Position numbers and translations under genes: made by a program. From Rhea pennata (Eukaryota; Chordata; Aves; Rheiformes; Rheidae), in the NCBI RefSeq assembly GCF_028389875.1, contig NC_084663.1, forward strand, positions 165,400,301 to 165,464,300: DNA of 64,000 bases. Reading direction: 5' to 3'. Within the stretch, counting starts at the first letter, position 1; every line of letters begins with the position of its first letter. This document shows, in pieces, positions 24,649 to 39,634 of the stretch. The notes beneath the pieces were generated by a model that saw only the letters and a list, made by a program, of their open reading frames with translations, did no database searches and was not told the origin of the DNA.

Positions 24649-27200
24649 GATGATTAATCATTTGAAGATGATTAACAGAAGATGAGATTAATTTTCTGTC
24701 CAGTTCCTCAAAGAATTTACTTTTCCTGTAGGGTATCATTAGTCTCATACTTTACCTGAGCTTAAACCTGATGTTTTGCATCCATACACATACCTCCCTT
24801 AGAGCATGGAAGAAAGCACTAAATAAATCATCAAACAGTGAAGTAGCTGAACAAGAATTCAAAATCGGTTCCTGTAGCCCTTGGGAATATATGTGACAGT
24901 GGAAAACATTAATTTCTTACTCCTACTATGTATCAATGACATTTTTTTTTTACTGAATTCTTTTGTACTTCCAACTTTTGCTATGTTTCAGTCATAAACA
25001 AGGTTGAATTGGTAGTTATCTAGTTTGATGTTCATCCTATTTAACTAAAGACATCTGAAGCTAGATATCTTGTCATTACTATTCTCTTAGCTTCCCTTGT
25101 GGTGTGTAGATAAAGGCCATTTAACCCACATATCTTTTAAATCTTTTTTAGACAGAGGTGTCCACTTTCTACACTGGCTATAAAAGATATCTTGCCTAGG
25201 ATAACCAGATAGCTTCTAGATGGCTAGTGTCGGATGAAAAAAAATCTTGTCCCTGCTGAACCCATAAACACCATGAGCTTCAATTCCAGTGATTTATTAG
25301 TGGCATTTTTCTCTTTGAGCTTAGAATGTCAGTATTACATCAGTGTGCTAAATTGTGTGCTGAATGTAATGTCTGTCAAATGAAACATTAAAGTGAAAAC
25401 CTTATGGCAATTTTAAGACCACATGGCAAAAGTAAGAATGTTAACTTTTATATTCTGGACAGACTCCAGCCAGAATAATTAGATCTGGTCTGTGTTCCTT
25501 CACACTGGAGTTTCAATTTCTTAAAATGGCTTCCTTCACTTCACTGCCTAATTTATCGTGGCACATCACAATAAATATTAAAAAGATATGCAATGCTACA
25601 AATTCTTTGTTGTGTTCTGTTAGTCACTTTGGCATCTTTCAGGATGAAAGATATTATAAAAACAATTATCATACTATCATCTTTATTATTATATACCATA
25701 GTATTATCAATTATTATACATAGCCTCATACTGAATCATATAGATTTCTACAATTCCTGAATTATTGAAGGGAGAAAGTTGCAGAAGGAGGACTGTCAGA
25801 TGCATACAAAATTATGAGCACTCCTAACAGAGAAGCAATGCATGTTTATCCCAGATAAAGTCTATTCTAACACAGGAAAAACTCATGGGATTTTATTCCC
25901 AGTTGATATGAAACAGTATAGTTTCTATGAAACTATTGATTCTATTGCCATCTGAAAATTTCATTTAGCAAATTGATCCATGACCTAACTGGGCATACTG
26001 TATTTAAGAGAGAGCACTCAGATTTTGCAGTTAGAAGGACAACAGAGACCCTAGAGTAGAATTTAGTACTATAAAATTTCACTTCAGGCTGGCACTGACA
26101 ACTAATTCACAACTCCATTTTTATTGTTAATACAACTAATAGCCAGTACTTTTACAAGTGAGATAAAATTATTCCTTTGCATGCTGCTTTTTTTTTAAAT
26201 CTGACTGCTTTTGTTTCTGGCAGAATCTTGTGCATAATTAGTTGTATTATATGCATATTTAGTTTTATCATTTTTTTTCTGCACTTTTATACCAAAACAG
26301 GAGAAAAAATTGTAAATGATTTTACAAAAGCACTACAATTTATAATTGGTCTCCAAGGCCAATAATATTCTTGAAATTACTTTTAACAATAGAACTTAAT
26401 TTTTATACTTACTTCTTAGAACTAAGTAGCACATTGATAATATCCCCGCAATGTCAGTCTTTGAGCAATATGGATAAAAAATACTAATACTAGGTCATGA
26501 ATTTGTCCTTTGAACTGTCAGCAGTTATGGTCCTTGTGCCTTGTGGATCTTGGGACTGGTATTACATGTCTTTTTCTGATCACTCTTGAAAGAAACATTG
26601 CAAGAATTTAGAAAAATTCCAATTGGCTTAAAGATTAAAAATACTAGTTAATAACAAATAATATCTTGCATATAGTTAATGCTCCACTTTAATTTGAAAG
26701 CAGAGATCCAAAGTTTTTTATAAGTTATGGCCTTAATGATATTAGAAGTGGACTCAGTTTCCATTAATTTCAATGCAATTAAGTTACAATACTTTAAAAA
26801 GGAACTTGTTCCCAATTACAGTATAAGGAGTTGGTTTTATTATCCATTCTTGCCAATCAATTGTTTTAATTTTTCTTTTTTCAAATTTGAATTTTGAAAA
26901 AATATTTTTGAATATTTTTGAACATAACTACCAGTTTTGCAGTTATTGTAAGAATAAAAGTTCAAGAGAGAGTTTTATCTTTTGACAAGGTTTTTCATCA
27001 GTGCATACAGCCTGTTTTCATTAACTATTCAATATCATGGAACCTACCTAGTTTTTTTAAAAGCCCAAACTGGCAACAAAAATGATAATTTCAAAATCAT
27101 CTGGAGGTGTCAGTAGTTAACCTGAAGTTATGATAAGGCCTGTGATGAATGATTATTGGTTGATTCAGCAAATTGCATGTGTCATCTTTAGTAAAGAGTC

Positions 27201-27300
27201 AATGTAGTCTTGTGATTAAGCCTTTGGATTGCAAGTCCTAAAAATCTTAATTCCATACCTGGCTGTATGACAGATTTCTTTTCTGTGATATTATGAAGAC
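27201..27300 (+). mobile_element. tRNA-derived SINE head-like relic
   Basis: TAGTCTTGTGATTAAGCC, TTTGGATTGCAAGTCC and TTAATTCCATACCTGGCTG appear in the order of a tRNA-type promoter: an A-box-like TGTGATTAAGCC, an anticodon-arm-like TTGGATTGCAAGTCC, and a degraded B-box-like TTAATTCCATACC. It continues into CTGTATGACAGATTTC, like the core entry of MIR-type SINEs (TGTGTGACC...). It cannot be a tRNA gene: the acceptor stem is absent and the B box is damaged. Family assignment is tentative. Confidence 0.45.
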
Positions 27301-27647
27301 TTTGAAAATCCAAATGATAAACTAATGAATCTGAAAGTTTACAGAAAAATGCCTGTTTGTATCTTCTTTGAAGATTCATCTACAGAGTTATTCTTACAAG
27401 CCCAGCAAAATTAAATTAAAACGTTGAGAGTAAATTCACCAAGTTGATGAAGAGAAAGACATATTTCACAAGAGAATCATCCAACTTTTTACTGTCTGTA
27501 CAAAATTTTAGTTGCTTTTGCTGAAATTTTCCCTTTATGGTTGTGAATCCAAGGGGTAATGTGAATTTATTGCGCGAATACAGACAAAATAAAATGCCAG
27601 GCAGCTTTTCCAACCAACCCACAAGTGCCCTGAGATTTTCTTTTTCA

Positions 27648-27671
27648 TTGTTTGTTTATATAAACAAACAA
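27648..27671. repeat. Perfect 24-bp palindrome
   Basis: TTGTTTGTTTAT followed at once by ATAAACAAACAA, perfectly self-complementary around the 27659/27660 centre with no spacer. Confidence 0.95.
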
Positions 27672-30600
27672 GTTTGCAGTGATTAGACAAGGAAGTAGTT
27701 CCCAAAGGCTCCTTTCATGGATGAAATTAATTCTACTCATAGTCCCAGAGTCTCACTTGATTCCTCAGACAAGAGCTTAAATTGGACAATTTAAATCAGA
27801 CAACCATGTAAATTAGGATTGGCTCTGATTTACTAAGAGATCACTGAGTTTTATCTTTGTGGGCTTTAAATGATACTTCTGAACACAGTTTGAAAAGACC
27901 CCTTTTTCCTTTATACTTTAACTTGTCATTGTAAAAGGAAACAGTTAAATAATGGATAGAGGTCTCTTCCTTCAGAGAAGTCCAACAACAGCATTGGGAC
28001 TAGAAGTTCGCTGAAGCACATCTAGGTTTCAGGTTCTGAAATCTGTGAATGTTAGCAGTGCTAATACTATGTTATCTTCTAAAACTCCACATAAATCAAA
28101 AATATTAGATTTTTTATTGTCTTATCTGCCCTCCATCCCTTGATTTATGTTTCAAACTATCTGTGGCAAGAACTGTTTTATACAGCTCCTGACACAATGG
28201 TGTTGTGGTCTGTGACTAGAGATGCAAGTGAGATAATGATAAAGATTTGTTGTGCTGATAATCTGTTGGCAGAGAATGAAGAATTTCCTATACTTTCCTC
28301 ATGTTTCTAGATTTATGATGTAAGGATAATCTATTTGTAGATACGACTCAAAATTTCTAAATACATAAAAAATATGAATGTCAGAATATTTTTGTCATGT
28401 CCTGTCCTACTAATAACTAGAAAGCAAGGTAAATAATTCTTGAATATATACATAGATTTTGCAAGTACTCTAGATAAATTTTTTATGAACATGTTTTCTT
28501 TTGTGATTTATTCATCACTGAAAATATTCAGTGGCAACCTTTAAACAAAGTTTGCAATAGCTCAGTAATACAAAGAAACTGATGATTGTTTATAGATATC
28601 TGTTTTTCTCACACTTAGAAAAAGGCACATCCTGCTGGTGTTGACATATACCAACTTGTAAGAAAGGCATAGCTATTTTTTTCTGTGCACTTGCAATGTA
28701 TTTGTTTTCTAACGTTAATAGTACACATCCAATATATTAAAACTAAAAAATTAAAATTAAATTATCGTGGTTCCTAGTCCAAAGTTAATGAGCCTCCCAG
28801 GAGGCTTTCGATAAAATCATTACATTTTAACAGCTTTAATTACCTGGATAAGAGACAGATTTTGTTGAATGAATGGTAAGTTAGAATTGATATAGTCAGT
28901 TCAGTTTTGTCAGATGGTGTAATTTTTAGAGAATACTTTATATTTTATTGTATTCTGTTAAGCAGATTCTGCAGCTCTGTGATGTGGCAGAGTTGGGAAG
29001 TTTCAGACTCCAGCTTCATGTTTTTTTTGTGAAAAAAAAATGAGTTTCTGGATATTTTAAACATGGTTTATACTTCAGGTATCATTTCTCATAGAAAAAT
29101 ATGGAATATGATACATGAGATAACAAAGGGGTTTAATCAGAAGTAAGTATGATTTAAATGAATATTTCAGGAGAGCATCTCTTGAAAGGAACTGTGAACT
29201 ACTACACTTATATCTATAAAGAAATAAATTTACTTTTCTTATTTTTTTTACTATACAAATTATAATCTCATTGGCTTAATTTGTTCCTTGTCTTCTTAAG
29301 GAGAAACCTACCTCACATTAATCTTCACTGCTATATACAAATAATTATCTGAAGGAGGTGGTTGATGCATTTGAAAACCAAGAGGATAAGAAATATGAAA
29401 GTTCCCTCCTCTGATCCTCCAAAAATTAATCCAGAGGAATAAGTTCGACTGCAAGAAAAGAGAGCATATTTGGTAGCTTGATTTAAAACAGGCTTTACTG
29501 ACATATATGGAAACACGTTACTACTCTACATATCTTATGAATATGCAAGACTCATGTCTTGTAGATCCTTGTATCTCTTTGCCAGATTTGGTGATACGGT
29601 TGTAGGAAAACCCTATTCCTGGAAGCAGTGAATGAAGTGGATCCTTACATCAATTCCTTGTCATGTAGCTCCCTCTTTTATATATTTCCCCAGGGCAGGG
29701 TGATACAGATTTTTCCCCCCAATGGAATTATTTAAATGCCTTCCCACATACATTAGATGTTAGCTTCTGGAGATATAAATTAAATCACACTACAACCTAA
29801 TTACTAGTATATATACTGACTATATCCTAATAGCTTAACATATTTGTTTTAATTAAATTATTATTTTTACTAATATATTCGGTTCATAGAATCTTTGTGG
29901 TGGAAATGTTTCTAAATGCATACATGTTTTAAAACCAGATACAGTTTCAAGTTTGCAGGAGTTACATGCCTTTACACACAAAGCCTGTGGAAATCCAACT
30001 GTAAAGAAAAAACACACTGCTGCTAAACCAGAAATCTACATTTATTTTCCTGTCTCTCTGTGAGTTTTCAGTATCACAGACTGATTTTTCAAGTAGTTTA
30101 AAGCCTCTGACCTCTAATTTATGAAGAAAATAAGTGGAATAACCTTATATAATAAGGAAAATTTCCTAGTTTTAATATAAAAGAACCTTGTAAAAGTAAT
30201 AGTAAATTTATAGCACTCCCACTGAGAAGCATTTGATTTCTATAAGTAATATATTGAAGACCTCAAAAATCTTCAAATCCCTCTTTTCTTCCTCAGAATG
30301 AATATAAAATTTATTTTCTGTTTGGCTTTCACTTAATCTCTCTTTTTCTTCCATAGAAGCTTCATTTTATTTCTAATTCCTCTGTTTGTTCACAGCTTTT
30401 AGTTGATTTAGCAATCTGATATGTATTAACTGAAAAAAGTAGAGGACAGAGTAACAAACTTTGTCTTCTATTATATTTTCTTTTGGGAGCCTTTAAAGTG
30501 AAAATAACTCAATTATTTAGGATCAACTGATGTTTTGGCTTTTTTACTGCCATCTAAACCTGAGGAAGACTTTTTCATGTTAATTGTAGATTTCTGCATT

Positions 30601-30777
30601 ACAAAAGAACTGCATTGTACTTTGTGATGCAGTTATTTTGAGGTATTTTTTATCTTGAAAATATTCCTTTGCTTTCCATCAGATGTTAAACCATTTTTTC
30701 ACTTCCTTTGGAAAAAATAAAATCATGATCACAACAATCTTACATTATGTTAATATAAAAACCTACAAAATGACGAC

Positions 30778-30802
30778 AAAAAAAAAAAAAAAAGGGGGGG
30801 GA
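30778..30802 (+). repeat. A17-G8 tract
   Basis: A run at 30778-30794 followed directly by eight G. Confidence 0.9.
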
Positions 30803-32375
30803 AAGCAAAATAAGCAAAGAGGAATCTGCTTACTAACAGGGAGATTTAAGATCATCTCAGAGAATAAACTCCATCAGGATGTTAGGAAATAGGTAACAGT
30901 TAAGTATATTATACCTTTCAACATCAAGATCTATGATGTGTGCTTACAACACATAAGAATGACAGTATTCCATGAAACAGAAAAGAAATTTTTAAGAACT
31001 TGTCTTATTGTGATGTAACGAAAGTCAAGAAAAAGAATAATAATAATAATACATTATCTTAACACTTTTGTAGAGTTAGAGCTACTTCCCAATCTAGAAA
31101 AAAAAACGTAAAAACATTTTCCAAAAAATATGTTATTATTCAGAACACCTAACTACTGCTTTTTAAATCATTTCAGTGTAAATCAAAATCTTTCTGGACA
31201 TGTAGCTCATCCTGAAATATGCATTTTCCTAGGTAAAGACATTTCTATACTTTATCAGGTTAATGTTTAAAGGTGAACTGAATTGATTTTTTTATTTGAG
31301 ATTATTGAAACACCGAGTTGTATTAGTAAATAGCTGGTAGTTTAGGGAAGTACGTGAAAGAATGTGAAAAATAGGATTGATGACCCATGAATTTGCAATG
31401 TTCCCTTTTTAAATGCACTTATGGTAAGTGAAAAGAAGTTACTCCTTGATTCATCATTGCACTGTGTGCCTGATGAACGAAGAGATGCAGTCTAATTCTT
31501 CTCTTCTAGAAATATGCTTTGTGCCACTGTAATACTTCGCAGTAGCTATTCTTGATTTATATAGGTATCAATAAGTGATGAATTAGATCATGACACAGAT
31601 TCATGCATGGAATAGTTGCAGAAAGAGCAATTGAAAAGCAAAATAAAAAATTCTAGAAACTAACCCTCCCACCTCAGTGCTTAAAAACAAGGCAGTACTC
31701 TGTGCAAATCTAAATACATATAATAAACATGATTGTTGAGTCAGAAAAGAAAGATCTGATCCATTCCAAGGCTGTTTTCTGCCTTAGCACCTTTATGGCA
31801 GCAGGACTATTATCACTGATGACCGGTATCATACACCCCACAGACAGAAGTAGCATGATAGTTATGGATGTGTTGCTCCTGTTCAAGGGCACAGTGTTAG
31901 GCACTGAAATAAAAAAGTGATATCTCATTCTGTTCCTTTACCACATCTAAGTTTGTGAAGGATCCCAGGTACTGATAGCTCTCAGATGGTGTTAAGAAAC
32001 CTTTTTTTTTTTTTTTTTTCCTTTGCTAAGTATTCAACTATTTTGCCTTGGGAATGATGTTTAGATACAGAGGTGATCTCTTTCACAATGACATAGATTC
32101 CGATCCTATGGGAAGGATCTGTCTAGTGTTTTCTTTCGTCAGTGAAGATCATCAAAGTTATAGTGGAAGCAGATGGCATCTGATCTCAATATGTGTTTAA
32201 CAATAAATAAAACTTCAAATATTGTCACAAAAATGGCATCATGAATAGTTCTGTACTACTAAAATATCTGTACTTCTTGTGTGAGAAAACGTCTTTCCTG
32301 AAAATTGTATATGCCCCAAAAGACCCTTTTTTCAATAGCCATACTCTTCCAGTAGAAAAAGACTCTTTTCTGACG

Positions 32376-32440
32376 AAAAAAAAAAAAAAAAAAAAAAAAA
32401 AAAAGCCTGTTTCCTAGTAAGTGTGTATATATATATATAA
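32376..32440 (+). repeat. A29 tract and (TA)n
   Basis: 29 A (32376-32404), then after 15 bases GTGTGTATATATATATATAA. Confidence 0.9.
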
Positions 32441-32802
32441 GGAAAAATAAAGTTAAAAAATTCAGTGAAACATTAATACCAATGGATAGCCTGACATACA
32501 TTATATTCAGCTTCCACTGTTAGTGAATATTCTGTATTTTAAAAACTTTACACATTAGTAAGGCACACATTGATTCACCCTGCATCACTTCTGTGCATTC
32601 ATCTTCAAAGAGGTATATTGGAGAGGGAATGAGATTAATCCCCTGGAAAATTACAGCATCTAGCAATTCTCTACTTACTTGACTGACTCCAGCTTCCAGA
32701 AGATGATACAGCCTCAGCCTTCCAATTTAGACACTTATATAAGTTGCCTCATATAAGTTAGGCTATTGGAATAACTGTGTATAAGTAGTGAAAACTAAAA
32801 AA

Positions 32803-32850
32803 AATATTATATATATATATATAGATATATATATAGATATAGATATATAA
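32803..32850 (+). repeat. (TA)n / (GATATA)n repeat
   Basis: TA run passing into GATATA units. Confidence 0.9.
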
Positions 32851-33656
32851 GGGTTTTCCTCTGGAAACAAGGTTTAAGCAATGGTATGGATGGAGGATTT
32901 TGAGATAACTGGAGGAAATGGAATTTTTTCCAAAACATATCCTATATTTCCAGGAAAATCAGTTGGGTATTAAACACTGAACCATACTAGTTTTCAATAG
33001 GCAAATTCCCATTGCACTGAAAAGGATTACATAAGAATTGAGCATAAAGTAACAGAAATTGGAAGTTGGTAAATTGTAACTAAGTAGAGCTTTACATCAG
33101 TTGAACCACTGCAAGATAATTCTATATTATTTTTCTCTAGAATAGTCTTCCCAATGTATCATATACTCCATTTAGAAAAAAAAAAAAAAAAAAAGAGATT
33201 TCTATGATTGTGACCATCACAGTTCTGTTGGCAAGCACAAAACTACCAGAATACATGCACTATAGACATCAGGTTGTTAGATCAATGTGCATCATACCAC
33301 TGTCCCTCACTCAACATGCTGCACATTTGATTATTGTAAATTCACCCAGTCTGCCACAAAAGATTATTCTAGTATTTCATACGTTTTAATCAGAACATTT
33401 TTATAAATTATCAGGCTCTTTCTTCTTTTCATCACAAATTTTTCTACTAAAAATCACTTCAGTAATTTAGTAATTTCTTCTATCCCCTATAATAACTTTT
33501 CAGAATACAGACGCGTTGTCCTGCTACCTCCACTTTCTGAATCTGCCATATTTGTCTTTTTTTATCATTATTATCAAGTCTTCCAGGTTGCCACTTACTT
33601 TTACTATTCAAATTATTAATCCCATTAGGATAATAAAATATCTAAATTAGTATTCA

Positions 33657-33679
33657 GTGTGTGTGTGTGTGTGTGTGTG
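33657..33679 (+). repeat. (GT)n microsatellite
   Basis: About 11 GT units. Confidence 0.9.
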
Positions 33680-34366
33680 CCCAAATGTGTTTGTGTATGC
33701 ATAACAATTTGCAGACTTCAGAGCATTTACAGACTAAAAATCAAGTATATGCAAAAAGTTACTTAATTGATTTTTAAAACATGGAGTTATGTTGGATTAA
33801 AAAACATGAATACACAAAAGAGGTGGAAAAATACTGCATTGTAATTACACCTAATCTAAACCTCTGAGACACAAATGGAAAAACTAGAATGGGATTCATC
33901 TCACTACTGAGTACATGCCCATGGCTGAGTTAAGTAATGCAGGCTGTCTTTCCAGTCAGTGGAAAGAAATAACTACTTTTAGTCTATATGTCCTCCGACA
34001 TATTTTAGAAATCTGTAGAAGATGATATGAACCATGTTTTAGAAGTTTTGTTCTGTTCTCGACTATAAGGGGAGCTGAGAGTTATTAGTTCAGATGAATT
34101 CTACTTTTAAAGATTTCAGTTAATCAGATCTTTAAATCTGATCTTCAAATAAAAGGATAATAGAGGTCATTCTGTAATGGCAGGTCAAAGCAAACTTTTT
34201 TTGCTTTTCTAATCTGTAATATTTTAAAAGATCAGTAAAGAAAACAGAATGGGGAAGATAAAATGTGTCAGATATATAGTTGACATAATGGGAAAAAAAT
34301 ACAGACAGTATGCTTTGAACATTACATAAACAAGTGCACAGGAATGTAAATTGATGCCACTGATTA

Positions 34367-34370
<4 letters not shown>

Positions 34371-34401
<31 letters not shown>
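34371..34401 (+). repeat. T31 tract
   Basis: Uninterrupted T run. A predicted poly-Lys frame on the minus strand is only this tract. Confidence 0.9.
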
Positions 34402-34402
<1 letters not shown>

Positions 34403-36469
34403 ATCAAAGCATTAATAGTGGTCCAAACCATTTAGCAGGTTACATATGGGAACATTTTAAACTTCAAAGTATGACATACTGAAATTTTATCTAAGAACCC
34501 AACATAAATAACCATTCAATATCAGAGTGAAAATTTTTCTCTGTGTTCCCTTATTGCCCACAGAAGCATCTCAAGCAAGACCAGAAGTATGTTAAGACAG
34601 TCTTAAAAGTCTGTCAGCTGATGTTGTTGTGACAGAAACACCTGGACACATTGAATGGAAGGTATATCAACAGAAAGTATCTCAAAAAATCATTTAAAAG
34701 TTGTCTGTTCATTATATACATTTATAAATAGTTCTGTATATTTAAGAATGCCATATAGATGCCACAGTTCCTGAAAGATGTAATTCTAACGTAGTTGCAA
34801 ATATTCAGAATTTTTTCCTCTAATAATTTAAGAGGTTTGGCAATCTTTCCACACAGCAATGTCCAAACTTTTGGAAATAAAATAGTCAAAAGGCTTTTTT
34901 AAAAAGCAATACTGTATTCTGTGAAAGACAGAAATAGCACAACATTTATTTTTTGTTTGTGTGAATATGATATATGTCTACGTGCTTGCATTTGTGTGTA
35001 TGCGTGCGTGTGTGGGACAGAGATGGAGAGAAGTAATATCACAAGGGGTCTTGGTCTTCTCCAATCGCCTTAGTGACTGACAGCTAGTTATTTCAACAGA
35101 TGTAAGGGAGCCCCATCTTCACAACTTTAATTCATCTCACACGCGCATTTTACCACATATATAACAGTGCTGATGATTTCTTGAGATATCCTTTTGTTGA
35201 GAATAGAACACTTCTCCTGTGTTTCATTTTTAATATGAGAAATCTAAGATATGAAGGGATAGTCAGGACTTTAATATACATGATTGTTACACAACAGAAA
35301 TAATCCTCAACATATTGGCTATTGAGTGGAAGACTTACTGTGACTTCTACAAGTGTTTTCTTGATTTGAAAATTAAAAAAAAAATTGAAAAGGAAAATGA
35401 TCTCTCCTTTATTAATTGAAGCTCCATTGTTAATAGAAAGTCCCTTAAACTTTTTGTGTGCATGGCTTACATTCAAAGTTGTTATACCCTTAAAGTTTCC
35501 AAAAATCTTGTCTCTATTAATATTTAACATCCATCCAGAAATTAGATAGAAGCCTGTGTGGTCCTGGGATTTTAGTAAAAACATAAACAGTCAAAAAGGG
35601 AACCTAACGATCCTTCTCCTAAAAGAAATTAAAAACCTCTGCCTTCCTGTAATTTAAGGTTAAAGCTTCAGGTTTCATTAAGAAAATAATTTTATTTGCA
35701 TAATATAACCATTGAGCATAGGCCTTTGTGTTTAATATCAGTTTACATACTGAAATAATAAAATTTTAAAATAAAAAGAAATGAACTAATGCATTAAGGC
35801 TATACTGCCTCCCCACTGAGCAGCAGACCAAGAATGCTTCAACTAAAGTCACTTTGGATCTATGAATCTGATCAGGGTGAACAAAGAATTACTCCTGAAA
35901 TTAATATAAATGTAGAGTGTACTTTTCACTTACAAAGAAATGATATTACAATTGATAATTTGTAATCAAGAAAATGCATACAGCTTACAGTACATAAATA
36001 TAAATCTATGAGACTATAAAAATGATTTACCCACCACTTTTGCTTGGGACCAGTAAGATTCGTATCTGCATTCTTTTGCCTGAAGCACAAGTTCTAGAAT
36101 TATCTGAGAAAGTTTGGCTCAACATAGGTCTGGTAATTTTAAGGAGATCAGACTTCCTTTTCATTTTGCAATGAATAATTGTTAATGGACTATGAGTAAC
36201 AATGTTTAAGAGCAGGTAGGCTAAAAGGAAACTACATTATACATCTAAGAGAGAAATTATATCCTTGCTGCCAGCCTTTTGGAACCAATATTCAAAACAA
36301 TAGAACATTCACACTTTTGTGCAACACAGTGGGGATGACTAACAGAAAAAGAAATAAGAAAACTCAACAGGTACATTATGTCAATTAATTGTAAAGTATC
36401 TTAGTAAAGAAGAAAAGTTCTTCAGTAATATGAGCAACTAGGCAGACAAATCCTATAATTGTATAAAGC

Positions 36470-36488
36470 AAAAAAAAAAAAAAAAAAA
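36470..36488 (+). repeat. A19 tract
   Basis: Uninterrupted A run. Confidence 0.9.
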
Positions 36489-37519
36489 TCTGAAAAGTAA
36501 AACCTTTCTAGCTTAGTGAACATAAAGTTTGGCAAGATAATCCGATTCAACATAGTTTGCAATGTGTACTTATTTCTTACGGAAGGAAAGTTTGATAATA
36601 CTAAAAATGTCACAGCAAGATGTAACATGCAATGAAGACCTGAAGATCTATTAATGTTAGACATTATGTGGAGAAGTATTTTTAAGTGAACTACTATCAC
36701 TTTTTAATAATGTTTTGAATGCTAATATTGTAATACTAGATTTTCCAAGTGCCATGAACTTTTCCTTTTATGGTCAATTACCTGCTCTGTGACTAATGTT
36801 AGAAGGTATATTCCAAAATGATATAGTTTTCCATACACAACTTTTGTTTTGTTGACTTAAAATTTTAAATACACATTTGCTTTTAAAGAATATATGAAAA
36901 ATTTGGCACTTTGTGCAATCAAATTATGAGCATAACATTTTCAACGTTATTTTCCAAAATATCTTTCATATTCTTGATATGTGTTCCTTCTAGCTTCCTC
37001 TAGGCTTCAGGATAAATTTGTTTCTGCCAATGATACAACAAGGGTGTGAAAGCTATAGAAATATTCTGTAATAATGATGGAGAAAGACACTATTGAAATG
37101 GTTAGCTAGACCATTCTTCTGGATAATAAAAAGTCCTTATTTACCTACTATCAGGATATTCCTTTTCTAGGGATCATATGTTGTGTCCTCACCTACAGTT
37201 AATCACAAAATGATTTTGACATTATTACTACATCTTAATAGAATACATTTAATTAAGAAAACCAGTGCTCTTCCCCAAAACAAGTTCTTTCCTAAAATAA
37301 TAAAAAATTTGAAAAATCTTCAAAGATCCATTTTCCAGTATGGCACTATACCTCTACGCAAATTTGGGATAGACACAGTATTACAATTACTTGAACACAT
37401 CCAGGAATATTTACATTCCCTATATGCGATGTTTAGATTAATACAGGTTTTGTTTCCTAAATAATTTGCAAATTTGGAAAAGATGTTGAGAAGAATCTCT
37501 GCAATTGTAACATAAATGC

Positions 37520-37540
37520 AAAAAAAAAAAAAAAAAAAAA
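37520..37540 (+). repeat. A21 tract
   Basis: Uninterrupted A run. Confidence 0.9.
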
Positions 37541-38284
37541 GTCACAATTAGATTACTAATATATGTTTCCCTGTTGGTTTCTGGTTTTTTTTTGTTGTTG
37601 TTCTCAACTATACCCAATTGTACTGAAAATAACCACTCGAAATCTGAACTTCACTATGTTACAAATTTCTTTGTCTGAAATATGCAACCTTTGTGTCATT
37701 TGCTTTTAATCTATACTTTATGTTAAATAATTGCCCACAGTCCAAATTAGATTACCTAGATCTAGAATATAAATCTAATTCAAAGGTATTTATTTTGTGC
37801 TTAGCATTTTAGCTCAATCATTGCATCCTTTGTTTTTTCTATTATCTCCTTTTCTGTTTCCATTACAATTTGCAATCCTATTTCTTCCTTCTTCTGAAGT
37901 GTTTTGCTTCAAGAAGCAGATTAATGCACACTGGAATAGACATAAAAGAATATGTCTCCTTTCACTTAGATTGATCTAAATCAAGAGTAACTGTCAGACA
38001 GGGATGTCAAGGGATGTCAATATAAAACAAATGGAGGGGCACAATTTATATACTAAATATCATAGGAAATCATTATATAAATCACTTGTAGATTGCACAA
38101 CTAGGACCTTACAGGTGTCAAGTCTTCTTAGCATGAAAGCTTGAGACCACTATTACATTATAATTTTGGAAAAAAACACGGTATAGAGACATATACATAT
38201 ATATTTTTATATATGTATATAGATACAGAAGATGAAATATACTCTTAGCTAGACACACACATTTTCATTTAACCAAAACAAGCC

Positions 38285-38325
38285 CACTAAAGTCAATGGA
38301 GTTATGTGTATGTAACTAAAGACTA
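38285..38325. repeat. Possible partial palindromic repeat (copy 6)
   Basis: CACTAAAGTCAATGGAGTTA and GTGTATGTAACTAAAG resemble the central part of the same repeat type. Short and therefore weak. Confidence 0.2.
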
Positions 38326-39634
38326 ACATTTGATCTAATAGAAACAGGAACAGTCAATGTTACTGCTACCTCAACTTTCCTTTTTCCCTTTTCCACCCTT
38401 TCAAACCGGAGACTATAGTGGCCACCTCAATTATCACATAATTTAAAGTTTTACAAAACTGCAGATATCGCTAATGTCCCATCCATAAAAACAGGCATAC
38501 AAATATGCATACTTCTCTCTCTAAACACATCTGTTTTCAGTAATCTCTGTACCTTCTCATCTTGTCTGCTTGTCTTTTCTCTTTAGTTCTATTTGTGGTG
38601 GTTTTTAAGCATCAGGGTTGTTCTTTAGTGCTCTTATGCCCAATCCTGGATAATCTTTAATCAAAGGGTAGAAGAGAGGGCAATGAAAGGTAGACCCCCT
38701 CATGATTCAGCACATACCATGATGAAAGCTACCTGACATAGCAGACTGCCTTTGAGAGGCAGGAGGAGAGACAGCAGAGGGAAATACAGGGATATGCCAT
38801 CTTGGGATTCTAAAACCTTGAAAGAAAAGAACATCCTGCTTCTGGCTTTAATAGTTCATAACAACAGCTGTCTTCCCTTGTGAATGTTTCCTATGATGTA
38901 GACTTCCTTCATATGACATTCTTCAGTTCCAGCTACCTCTTGCATTGCTTCATGCCTCACTGCACCACAGGAGACATCATATTGCAAAAACCTCTTCTCT
39001 TATGGAGTGCCTAAGTACCACAGGAATAATACTTCTCTGTCAGAATGAAAAGAGTCTTTGTTATATATTTCCAGCTTTTTTTTTTTTTTCCAGATATATT
39101 CCAGGAACAATAAAAATTATCTGACACCACTTAATAAACTAACATTGTCACAAAATTCAGTGAAACAGTGCCAGATACATTATGGCATTTTGCTGCATAA
39201 TTTCAGCTTAATGTGCTTTAGAGTACATGAGATCTTTTATATACATGTATAAGCATATATAGATATCATGTATACCTATGATACTGAATAAATATAAATG
39301 GAAAATATACATAGAAATATACATGTGTCTATAGTTATGTGTATAATAATATATATACTCATAATGATCTCTATATTTAATATTGCAAATATAAATATTA
39401 TAATTTGAAGATAGTCTTTGGATTATTCTGCAAAGTACCTCAATGCATTTCTGAGGTATTAATATTATTTGATATTTATTTTCTTTACTGTTCATTGAAG
39501 AATAATACACAAAGTGAGGATTGTTTTCATTGCCATAGAAACTTGACAAACAAAAGTACCAGCTTTATGAGGCAGAAAGATGCAGTGAATAATCAATAGA
39601 AACTTTTCCAATTGATCAAACAATCAAAAACTGA

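Noticed and set aside
27201..27275. tRNA gene
   Set aside because: No acceptor stem and a damaged B box; better read as a SINE head relic.
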